Program-made: the position numbers and the translations under genes
The notes under the pieces: model-generated
What the model saw: only the letters and a program-made list of their open reading frames with translations
Databases searched by the model: none
Told to the model about the DNA's origin: nothing
Assembly: GCA_900551715.1 (NCBI GenBank)
Contig: URXG01000031.1
Location: 1 to 25,710, forward strand
Reading direction: 5' to 3'
Source of the DNA: an uncultured Blautia sp.
Lineage (GTDB): Bacteria; Bacillota; Clostridia; Lachnospirales; Lachnospiraceae
DNA length: 25,710 bases
Shown: positions 15,752 through 22,528 of the stretch, piece by piece
Position numbering within the stretch: position 1 is the stretch's first letter
How the letters are laid out: every line of letters begins with the position of its first letter

Positions 15752-18028
15752 ATGGTAGGAAAAAGCATTCCCAGAGTAGATGCTTATGAGAAAGTAACAG
15801 GAAGAGCAAAATTTACGGATGATCTTGCTCCTGCCAACTGTCTGGTAGCAAAGATTCTTCACGCAAAAATTGGAAACGGAATCGTTACATCCATAGATAC
15901 CAGCGAAGCAGAAGCCATGGAGGGCGTTGTAAAAGTGGTCACCTTTAAAGACGTTCCTGATCACTGTTATCCCACGCCGGGGCATCCATGGTCTGTAGAA
16001 CTGGCTCATCAGGATGTTGCAGACCGCAATCTTCTTACAGGACGTGTACGTTATTATGGAGATGACATTGCAGCAGTGGTGGCAGAAGATGAAGTGACTG
16101 CCTCCAGAGCTCTTCATAAGATCAAAGTGGAATACGAAGAGTATCCGGTGGTGATTGATCCGAAGAAATCCATGTATGGTTCCAGACCACCTGTACATTT
16201 TGACAAAAAGGATAATGTACTTGTCCGTTCCAATTATTTTATCGGAGATGTAGATGTCGGTCTGGCCCAGTCAGATCTGATCGTAAAAAGACACTATAAA
16301 ACTCCTATGGTGCAGCACTGCCATATCGAAAATCCTGTTTCCTATGCTTACATGGAGAAAGGCAGGATCGTAGTAGTTGCCTCTACCCAGATTCCTCATA
16401 TTATGCGTCGTGTCATCGGACAGGCACTGGGAATCCCCTGGGGAAGAGTCCGTGTTATCAAACCTTACATAGGTGGAGGATTTGGAAATAAGCAGGATGT
16501 CCTTTATGAGCCACTGAATGCATTTCTTACCATGCAGGTAGGAGGTCGCCCTGTAAAACTGGAAGTTTCCAGAGAAGAAACATTCTGCAACACAAGAACC
16601 CGTCATTCTATAGAGTATGATCTGACAGCAGGGGTGGACAAAGAGGGACATCTCCTTGCCAAAGATATGAAAGCTTATTCTAACCAGGGAGCTTATGCTT
16701 CTCATGGTCATGCTATTGCAGCTAATGGTCTGACTTCCTGGAGACTACAGTATGCCTGTCCTAATATACGTGGAGAGGCTTATACTGTTTATACCAATAC
16801 TCCTGTAGGAGGAGCCATGAGGGGGTATGGAATCCCTCAGGTATGTTTTGGAATTGAAAGTTTTATGGATGATATTGCCCATGAGCTTCAGATGGATCCT
16901 CTGGAATTCCGCAGAAAAAATCTGATCCATGGATATTATGAAGACAATTATCTGAAACCTATTGCAGCCAATACCAATGGGATTTTTGAATGCCTGGAAA
17001 AAGGTGCAGATTATATCCACTGGGATGAAAAAAGAAAAGAGTATGCACATCAGACAGGAAGTATCCGAAGAGGTGTGGGAATGGCACTTTTTTCATACAA
17101 AACAGGTGTGTGGCCGATTTCTTTGGAAATCGCAGGTGCAAGAATGTCTCTGAACCAGGACGGAAGTGTGCAGCTTCAGGTTGGTGCTACGGAGATTGGT
17201 CAGGGAGCTGATACGGTCTTTACCCAGATGACAGCAGAAACTCTTCATCTGGATATGGATCAGGTACATATTGTCAGTTTTCAGGATACAGATGTGACGC
17301 CTTTTGACACAGGAGCCTATGCGTCCAGACAGTCTTTTGTTACAGGAACAGCAGTAAAAGAATGTGCTCAGCAGCTTTATGACAAGATTCTTGTTTATGC
17401 AAAGACTCTTCTTCCGGAAGCAGAAGCAAGAGACCTGAAACTGGATCATGGATGGATCTATGCAGGGGAAGACCAGGCATTGTCACTGGAGGCACTTGCA
17501 CAGGAATGTTATTACAGTCTTACCAACTCTTCGGTGATCACAGCAGAAGTATCCAGACAGGTAAAGAAAAATACCATAGCTACAGGATGTTGTTTTGCAG
17601 AAGTAGAAGTAGATATGAAGCTTGGACAGATCAAAGTCCTTCATATCATCAACGTCCATGACAGCGGTAAACTTCTGAATCCACAGCTTGCAGAAATGCA
17701 GGTTCATGGAGGCATGTCCATGGGAATGGGCTATGGTTTAAGTGAGCAGTTGATTCTGGATGAAAAAACAGGCAGACTTCTCAATGGCAATCTTCTGGAC
17801 TACAAACTGATGACAGCACTGGATACACCAGATATCAAAGCAGGCTTTGTGGAACTGGATGATCCTATGGGACCTTATGGTAATAAGGCATTGGGAGAAC
17901 CACCGGCAATTCCAAGTGCACCGGCAATCCGGAATGCAGTACTTCATGCCACAGGTGTGGCCTTTAACGAAAATCCACTGACACCTCAGAGACTGATTGA
18001 TGGTTTCCAGAAGGCAGGACTGATCTGA
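15752..18028 (+). CDS. xdhA: Xanthine dehydrogenase-type molybdenum-binding subunit
   Basis: This 758-residue chain is the molybdopterin-cytosine-dinucleotide subunit of a three-subunit hydroxylase of the xanthine dehydrogenase family. Motifs include VTGRAKFTDDL near residue 14, GGGFGNKQD near 241, GGAMRGYGIPQ near 352, EIGQGADTVF near 480 and the catalytic glutamate Glu716 in ALGEPPAIPSAPAI. The FAD and 2Fe-2S chains follow 14 bases downstream, so the enzyme is complete. With the maturation proteins YqeB and YqeC in the same run, it is a good candidate for a selenium-dependent molybdenum hydroxylase acting on xanthine or another oxo-purine; this Se is a labile ligand, so no in-frame selenocysteine codon is expected or seen. 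The ribosome binding site is in GCAGGTGAG, just upstream. Confidence 0.94.
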   Translation: MVGKSIPRVDAYEKVTGRAKFTDDLAPANCLVAKILHAKIGNGIVTSIDTSEAEAMEGVVKVVTFKDVPDHCYPTPGHPWSVELAHQDVADRNLLTGRVRYYGDDIAAVVAEDEVTASRALHKIKVEYEEYPVVIDPKKSMYGSRPPVHFDKKDNVLVRSNYFIGDVDVGLAQSDLIVKRHYKTPMVQHCHIENPVSYAYMEKGRIVVVASTQIPHIMRRVIGQALGIPWGRVRVIKPYIGGGFGNKQDVLYEPLNAFLTMQVGGRPVKLEVSREETFCNTRTRHSIEYDLTAGVDKEGHLLAKDMKAYSNQGAYASHGHAIAANGLTSWRLQYACPNIRGEAYTVYTNTPVGGAMRGYGIPQVCFGIESFMDDIAHELQMDPLEFRRKNLIHGYYEDNYLKPIAANTNGIFECLEKGADYIHWDEKRKEYAHQTGSIRRGVGMALFSYKTGVWPISLEIAGARMSLNQDGSVQLQVGATEIGQGADTVFTQMTAETLHLDMDQVHIVSFQDTDVTPFDTGAYASRQSFVTGTAVKECAQQLYDKILVYAKTLLPEAEARDLKLDHGWIYAGEDQALSLEALAQECYYSLTNSSVITAEVSRQVKKNTIATGCCFAEVEVDMKLGQIKVLHIINVHDSGKLLNPQLAEMQVHGGMSMGMGYGLSEQLILDEKTGRLLNGNLLDYKLMTALDTPDIKAGFVELDDPMGPYGNKALGEPPAIPSAPAIRNAVLHATGVAFNENPLTPQRLIDGFQKAGLI

Positions 18029-18042
18029 AGGAGGGGATAAGC

Positions 18043-18948
18043 ATGTATGATATTGAAAATTACTATAATGCAAAAACAGTAGAAGAAGCTTCCGACCTTC
18101 TGATCTGGCATCCGGATGCCAGGGTTATCTCAGGAGGCAGTGATGTACTGATCAAAGTAAGAGAAGGCAAAATGGCAGGGACCTCTCTGGTGAGTATCCG
18201 GGATATCCAGGAACTGAAAGGTATCACTGTAAAAGAAAATGGTGATATCTGGATCGGTGCAGGAACAACCTTTTCCCATATTACCGGAGATCCTCTTATA
18301 CAGGAGCGAATTCCTGTACTGGGAGAGGCCGTAGATCAGGTAGGCGGACCTCAGGTACGTAATATTGGTACCATAGGTGGAAATATCTGCAATGGAGCTG
18401 TCAGTGCAGACAGTGTACCTACAGTGTTTTCCTACAATTCCAGGCTTCGCATTGTGAATGAAGATAAAGAACGTATTGTACCCGTAAGAGAATTCTATCT
18501 GGGGCCAGGAAAGGTAAAGCTGGAAAGGGGAGATATACTCACCCATGTGATTATTCCTGCTGAAGAATATCAGGGATATCAGGGGCATTATATCAAGTAT
18601 TCCATGCGTAAGGCTATGGATATTGCCACTTTAAGCTGTTCTGTGGTAAGTAAGCTCCAGGATGGTATTCTGGAGGATGTAAGGATTACCTTCGGTGTAG
18701 CGGCACCGGTACCATGGAGATGTACCGAAACAGAGAATCTTCTGAAAGGCAAAAAAATCACAGAAGAAATGTATCAGGAACTGGAAGACAGTATCCGAAA
18801 GGAGATTAATCCAAGAGATTCCTGGCGTGCATCCAGAACTTTTCGTCTCCAGATTGCAGGGGAGATTGCAAAGAGAGCACTGAAAAAGACTGTGGAACTT
18901 GCAGAGCAGGCCAGAGAACAGAGCAAAGATGGAGGTGACCGGGCATGA
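18043..18948 (+). CDS. xdhB: Xanthine dehydrogenase-type FAD-binding subunit
   Basis: This is a 301-residue member of the CoxM/XdhB family, which carries FAD and passes electrons between the 2Fe-2S subunit and NAD or another carrier. FAD pyrophosphate-binding motifs are seen: SGGSDVLIKVR (residues 30-40) and RNIGTIGGNICNGAVSAD, beginning near residue 106. The start follows a clear AAGGAGGGG, and the stop overlaps the next gene as ATGA. It is the only FAD chain in the window, so it could in principle also serve the flavin-free XdhD-like enzyme, as YgfM may do next to XdhD in E. coli. Confidence 0.95.
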   Translation: MYDIENYYNAKTVEEASDLLIWHPDARVISGGSDVLIKVREGKMAGTSLVSIRDIQELKGITVKENGDIWIGAGTTFSHITGDPLIQERIPVLGEAVDQVGGPQVRNIGTIGGNICNGAVSADSVPTVFSYNSRLRIVNEDKERIVPVREFYLGPGKVKLERGDILTHVIIPAEEYQGYQGHYIKYSMRKAMDIATLSCSVVSKLQDGILEDVRITFGVAAPVPWRCTETENLLKGKKITEEMYQELEDSIRKEINPRDSWRASRTFRLQIAGEIAKRALKKTVELAEQAREQSKDGGDRA

Positions 18949-19445
18949 AAAAGCAGATGCAGCTGGTCCAGTGTACAGTAAATGGCAGAGAAGTTGCGGA
19001 ATATGTAGATGTAAGAGAATCACTTCTGGATATGCTTCGGAACCGACTGGGGCTGACTTCCGTCAAAAAAGGCTGCGAAGTAGGAGAATGCGGAGCCTGT
19101 ACAGTTATCATAGACGGTGAGACAGTAGATTCCTGTATTTATCTGGCCGTGTGGGCAGAAGGCAAAAATATCCGTACTCTGGAAGGTCTGGAAAAAAACG
19201 GAGAGCTTACCAGAATCCAGGAGGCTTTTATTGAAGAGGGAGCCATCCAGTGTGGATTCTGTACACCAGGGTTTGTAATGTCAGCCACTGTTCTTCTGGA
19301 GCGTGGGGAAACATTATCCAGAGAAGCTATCAAAAAGCAGATGTCAGGTAATCTCTGCCGGTGTACCGGTTACCAGAATATTATCAATGCAGTAGAAAAA
19401 GTCATGAAAGAAAATCAGCAGGATGAAAGGAATGACAGCAGATGA
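18945..19445 (+). CDS. xdhC: Xanthine dehydrogenase-type 2Fe-2S subunit
   Basis: The 166-residue protein carries the two [2Fe-2S] clusters of the three-subunit hydroxylase. The plant-type cluster uses C44, C49, C52 and C64 (GCEVGECGACT), and the helical-bundle cluster uses C103, C106, C138 and C140 (CGFC, CRCTGY). It overlaps the FAD-subunit stop by four bases and has GGAGGTGA upstream. Its own stop overlaps the yqeB start (ATGA at 19442-19445). Subunit letters differ between naming schemes; E. coli uses xdhC for the 2Fe-2S chain. Confidence 0.95.
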   Translation: MKKQMQLVQCTVNGREVAEYVDVRESLLDMLRNRLGLTSVKKGCEVGECGACTVIIDGETVDSCIYLAVWAEGKNIRTLEGLEKNGELTRIQEAFIEEGAIQCGFCTPGFVMSATVLLERGETLSREAIKKQMSGNLCRCTGYQNIINAVEKVMKENQQDERNDSR

Positions 19446-20248
19446 CGAAGCAGAATACCCGACTGATCGTAAGAGGAGGAGGAGATCTTGCAAGCGGTGT
19501 GATCCACCGCCTGTACAGATCTCATTACCATGTACTGATACTGGAATGCAGGAAACCAAGTGCTATCCGAAGAAGAGTGGCTTTCTGTGAAGCTGTTTAT
19601 GATGGGACTTCTTCTGTAGAGGGAGTGACCTGTCGCAGGGTTACAGAACCTTCTCAGTGTGAGGAAGTATGGAGTAACGGTGAGATTCCATTACTTATTG
19701 ATGAAACAGGAGAATCTGTCCAAAAAATCCAGCCAGATGCAGTGATCGATGCTATTCTCGCCAAAAAAAATCTGGGAACAACCAGAGCGATGGCACCTCT
19801 TACTGTTGGGCTGGGGCCTGGTTTTACTGCAGGAGAAGATGTGGATTATGTAGTGGAGACCCAGAGGGGACATAACCTTGCAAGAGTGATTACAGAAGGT
19901 TCTGCTGCTCCTAATACAGGAATTCCCGGAATCATAGCCGGTTATGGGAAAGAACGTGTGATCCATTCACCGGCGGCAGGGGTGATCCATAATCTGTCAC
20001 AGATCGCTGATGTGGTAGAAAAAGATGAGATTATAGCCATGGTAGGAGATACACCGGTTTATGCGTCCCTTACCGGTGTTCTCAGAGGAATCATCCGGGA
20101 AGGCTATCAGGTGCCAAAGGGTATGAAGATTGCTGATATTGATCCGCGTAAAGAACAGAAGAAAAACTGTGATACCATATCAGACAAAGCCAGGTGTATT
20201 GCAGGAAGTGTACTGGAGATTCTTTTATCTGAAGGAGTACTGCCCTGA
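19442..20248 (+). CDS. yqeB: YqeB, selenium-dependent molybdenum hydroxylase maturation protein
   Basis: The 268-residue protein starts with RLIVRGGGDLASGVIHRLY, the Rossmann-like glycine-rich opening typical of YqeB, followed by CRKPSAIRRRVAFCEAVYDG. YqeB is one of the two marker proteins of selenium-dependent molybdenum hydroxylases, where selenium is a labile ligand of the cofactor; its exact chemistry is not settled. It shares a TGATG overlap with yqeC, which makes the pair translationally coupled, and follows the hydroxylase genes by overlap. Cytoplasmic, with no membrane segment. Confidence 0.92.
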   Translation: MTKQNTRLIVRGGGDLASGVIHRLYRSHYHVLILECRKPSAIRRRVAFCEAVYDGTSSVEGVTCRRVTEPSQCEEVWSNGEIPLLIDETGESVQKIQPDAVIDAILAKKNLGTTRAMAPLTVGLGPGFTAGEDVDYVVETQRGHNLARVITEGSAAPNTGIPGIIAGYGKERVIHSPAAGVIHNLSQIADVVEKDEIIAMVGDTPVYASLTGVLRGIIREGYQVPKGMKIADIDPRKEQKKNCDTISDKARCIAGSVLEILLSEGVLP

Positions 20249-20979
20249 TGAACAGTGTTAATTATGTTCAACTAATAAATATAGATCCGCAAAAACACCG
20301 AAGGATCGCAGTGGTGGGAGGCGGTGGCAAAACAAGTCTGATCTTCCGTCTTGCAGAGGAACTGAAGGCAACAGGAAGAAAAGTGATTGTCACTACAACC
20401 ACTCATATGGCGTATGACCGGACCAGATCTTATGCAGAAGCAGGAGACTGGGAAAAACTGAAGTATAATCTGGAAAATTATGGCTATACAGTAACTGCTG
20501 TTCTGGAAAAAGAAAAAAGAAAAATTGCCAGTCCTTCCGGTAAGATTCTGAATCAGCTGAAAGAGACTTGTGATACTTTACTTATAGAAGCTGACGGAGC
20601 CAAATGTCTTCCCTTAAAGGTGCCGGAAAACTGGGAACCGGTGATTCCCTCATGGACAGATCTTGTGATCGGTGTTCTGGGACTTGACAGCCTGGAGAAA
20701 AAAATTGCCGACACTGCTCACAGACCAGATAAGATAGCTGCATTCCTTAGAAAAAATGTTTCAGATAAGGTAGTGCCGGAAGATCTTGTGAAGATTGCTT
20801 CATCTGTAAATGGACTGAGAAAAGATGCAGAAAACAGGGATTATAGAGTATATCTTAACAAGGTAGATGTGCTGGAGAAGCCTGAAGTGGCGGAAACAAT
20901 CTGCCGGAAGCTGAAAGAAAGGGAAATTTTTGCAGTTTACGGAAGCATAAAACACGAAATAAAGCGGACAGTCCGGTAA
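20248..20979 (+). CDS. yqeC: YqeC, selenium cofactor biosynthesis/hydroxylase accessory protein
   Basis: This 243-residue P-loop protein has GGGGKTSLIF (residues 24-33) as Walker A, TTTTHM in the next strand and EADGAKCLPLKVPENWEPVI in the middle, all characteristic of YqeC. It is the second marker of selenium-dependent molybdenum hydroxylase maturation. The start overlaps the yqeB stop by one base, and mocA follows after about 20 bases. The order yqeB-yqeC-mocA is the same as in E. coli. Confidence 0.92.
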   Translation: MNSVNYVQLINIDPQKHRRIAVVGGGGKTSLIFRLAEELKATGRKVIVTTTTHMAYDRTRSYAEAGDWEKLKYNLENYGYTVTAVLEKEKRKIASPSGKILNQLKETCDTLLIEADGAKCLPLKVPENWEPVIPSWTDLVIGVLGLDSLEKKIADTAHRPDKIAAFLRKNVSDKVVPEDLVKIASSVNGLRKDAENRDYRVYLNKVDVLEKPEVAETICRKLKEREIFAVYGSIKHEIKRTVR

Positions 20980-21000
20980 AAATTGAAAGAGGTTCAGACA

Positions 21001-21564
21001 GTGAAAACAGGGTTGATTATGCTGGCAGCTGGTAACAGCCGTCGCTTTGGTTCTAATAAATTACTTCATGAAATAGAAGGGAAGCCCATGTATCTTCATG
21101 TGCTGGAACTGCTTCTGAAAGTACAGAAGCAGACAGAAAACTGTAAACTTACCGTAGTGACTCAGTATCCGGAAATAAAAAAAACAGCAGAAAGATATGG
21201 GGCAGAAGTTTATCTGAATCCTACGCCGGAGAGGGGTATTGCTTCTTCGCTGGTGATGGGGCTTGAAGCATCAAAGGAAATGGACTGCTGTCTTTTTGCA
21301 GTGGCAGATCAGCCCTGGCTTACAGCAGAAACAGTCCTGAAACTGCTGGATATTTACAGAAATTCCGAAAAGGGAATTGCAGCGGTAAAAAAGAATGACA
21401 TGATCGGTAATCCCTGTGTTTTTTCCAGCAGATATTATCCGGAACTTCTACATCTCACCGGAGATAAAGGCGGAAAAAAGATCCTGAAACAACATCGGGA
21501 AGATGTAGTATTCTGTGAAGTGACAGAGGCAAAAGAACTTCTGGATGTGGATGTGCCTTTATAA
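21001..21564 (+). CDS. mocA: Molybdenum cofactor cytidylyltransferase MocA-like
   Basis: This protein of 187 residues is a nucleotidyltransferase that adds CMP to molybdopterin, giving the MCD cofactor used by xanthine dehydrogenase-type enzymes. The signature LAAGNSRRFGSNKLL (residues 8-22) is clear, and AVADQPWL further on is the metal/nucleotide motif. The frame could begin with TTG at 20983, but GTG at 21001 is chosen because AAAGAGG (20986-20992) lies 8 bases upstream of it and TTG has no ribosome binding site. It is the last plus-strand gene of the cluster, followed by a bidirectional terminator. Confidence 0.9.
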   Translation: MKTGLIMLAAGNSRRFGSNKLLHEIEGKPMYLHVLELLLKVQKQTENCKLTVVTQYPEIKKTAERYGAEVYLNPTPERGIASSLVMGLEASKEMDCCLFAVADQPWLTAETVLKLLDIYRNSEKGIAAVKKNDMIGNPCVFSSRYYPELLHLTGDKGGKKILKQHREDVVFCEVTEAKELLDVDVPL

Positions 21565-21571
21565 ATAATAA

Positions 21572-21620
21572 AAAATCCTCTCTGTAAAGGAGTTGAACCT
21601 TACAGAGAGGATTTTGTTTA
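21572..21620. terminator. Bidirectional terminator between mocA and the BMC genes
   Basis: AAAATCCTCTCTGTAA (21572-21587) pairs perfectly with TTACAGAGAGGATTTT (21600-21615), giving a 16-bp stem. T-rich tails lie on both sides: TTTTGTTT on the plus strand and TTTTTTATTATT on the minus strand. It serves the convergent mocA (plus) and BMC (minus) transcripts. Confidence 0.93.
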
Positions 21621-21633
21621 TGCCTGTGTGTGT

Positions 21634-21924
21634 TTATGCAAAATGATTCTTGACAGCTTCTTCTTCTACAATACGAACTGTTTCTTCAGAAGGACTGGAG
21701 ATCACAGCAGCAGCGATCACCTCACAGGGAGGGTTGGTCTTAACACTGTCTACAGCAGCAGTAACAGCAGAGACATCGCCGCTTAAGAAAACGGTAGCAT
21801 GTCCACCGCATTTGGTCTGCCATGTACGGAAAGATACATCAGCTGCTTTCAGCATCTGGTCAATGACCAGAATGGCATTACAGCTTCCAAGAACTTCTAC
21901 TAATCCGAATGCGCCATATTTCAT
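21634..21924 (-). CDS. BMC-domain microcompartment shell protein (hexamer type), second gene
   Basis: The 96-residue protein is a single BMC domain (BMC-H), which forms hexameric tiles in the shell of bacterial microcompartments. It has the expected pattern: ALG-like opening YGAFGLVEVLGS, helix IDQMLKAADV, strand TVFLSGDVSAVTAAVD and a C-terminal IAAAVISSPSE. The central pore loop reads CGGH (residues 39-42) rather than the common GSG type, so the pore could carry cysteine and histidine side chains. GAGGA about 9 bases upstream supports the start. It is the downstream gene of a two-gene operon, 42 bases after the first BMC gene. No pentameric vertex protein or trimer is encoded in the window. 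Confidence 0.9.
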   Translation of the reverse strand: MKYGAFGLVEVLGSCNAILVIDQMLKAADVSFRTWQTKCGGHATVFLSGDVSAVTAAVDSVKTNPPCEVIAAAVISSPSEETVRIVEEEAVKNHFA

Positions 21925-21966
21925 GATGGATTCCTCACTTTATCGATTATTTGGTAATTGGTAACA

Positions 21967-22266
21967 TTATTTGTTGATGGTCATCGCCAGTGCTACTTCT
22001 GTATCCTCAGTAGGAGAAGCGATCACTGTATGATTGACGATCTTTGCAAGAGGTGCAGCAACCTGAAGTGCTACTTCCATAGCTGCATTTACATCAGAAA
22101 CGGAACCACGCATTTTTACACATGCACCGCTTTTGAGACGATTACGTTCTACACCCTGGATCTGTACATTAGCGGCTTTGGATGCGGCATCAAGAGCCAC
22201 AAAGCAGGCAACCAGATTATCCAGCTCAAAAACCCCAACAGCCTTGCCATTATATTTCTCTGCCAT
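21967..22266 (-). CDS. BMC-domain microcompartment shell protein (hexamer type), first gene
   Basis: This is a 99-residue BMC-H protein starting MAEKYNGKAVGVFELDN. The frame is open upstream to 22371, but ATG at 22266 is chosen because GGAGG lies just upstream with about 5-nt spacing and the length then matches the family. Visible features are the helix FVALDAASKAANV, the pore loop KSGA (residues 45-48) in the strand before RGSVSDVNAAMEVAL, and a C-terminal NHTVIASPTEDTE. It differs clearly from its neighbour, so the two are not a recent duplication. It is transcribed from its own promoter at 22343-22371, divergently from the MATE gene. Confidence 0.88.
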   Translation of the reverse strand: MAEKYNGKAVGVFELDNLVACFVALDAASKAANVQIQGVERNRLKSGACVKMRGSVSDVNAAMEVALQVAAPLAKIVNHTVIASPTEDTEVALAMTINK

Positions 22267-22342
22267 AAGAACCTCCATTAAATCATAAATATATAGATCA
22301 CTGACCGGATGATTTACGACTGACAATGATCTGATTACCTTT

Positions 22343-22371
22343 ATTATACAGAATTTTGCCAGCAAATACAA
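22343..22371 (-). promoter_or_regulatory. Sigma-A-type promoter of the BMC operon
   Basis: On the minus strand TTGTAT (22371-22366), a 17-nt spacer and a perfect TATAAT (22348-22343) precede the first BMC gene, leaving a leader of about 70 bases. The spacing is ideal and the -10 perfect, while the -35 matches only its first three bases. Confidence 0.7.
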
Positions 22372-22423
22372 GGATTAATTATGAATTTTTGTGGTTTTAA
22401 CATGTGGCTTTTTGTGGGATTTA

Positions 22424-22450
22424 GTTACTGTGAAGGTCGTGAACAGTAAC
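22424..22450. repeat. Inverted repeat GTTACTGT-N11-ACAGTAAC (copy 2), upstream of the MATE gene
   Basis: Two perfectly complementary 8-base arms are separated by 11 bases, and the right arm lies within GTGAACAGTAAC, identical to 15681-15692. It lies between the divergent BMC and MATE genes (gap 22267-22528). No clear T run follows, so it is not an obvious terminator. It may be a regulator site or a dispersed repeat. Confidence 0.55.
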
Positions 22451-22528
22451 GGGATTTGAAAAGATACCACAGATTACAGGGTTGTTTTGGGAATTGTCCG
22501 GTGGTAAACTGAAATAGAGGTGAAAAAA

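Noticed and set aside
15752..18028. Selenocysteine codon in the molybdenum hydroxylase.
   Set aside because: No in-frame TGA interrupts the gene. In this enzyme type selenium is a labile cofactor ligand inserted with YqeB/YqeC help, so none is expected.
21650..21964. Plus-strand open frame (104 codons) opposite the BMC gene.
   Set aside because: The minus-strand frame has a clear BMC domain, ribosome binding site and promoter; the plus frame is its shadow.
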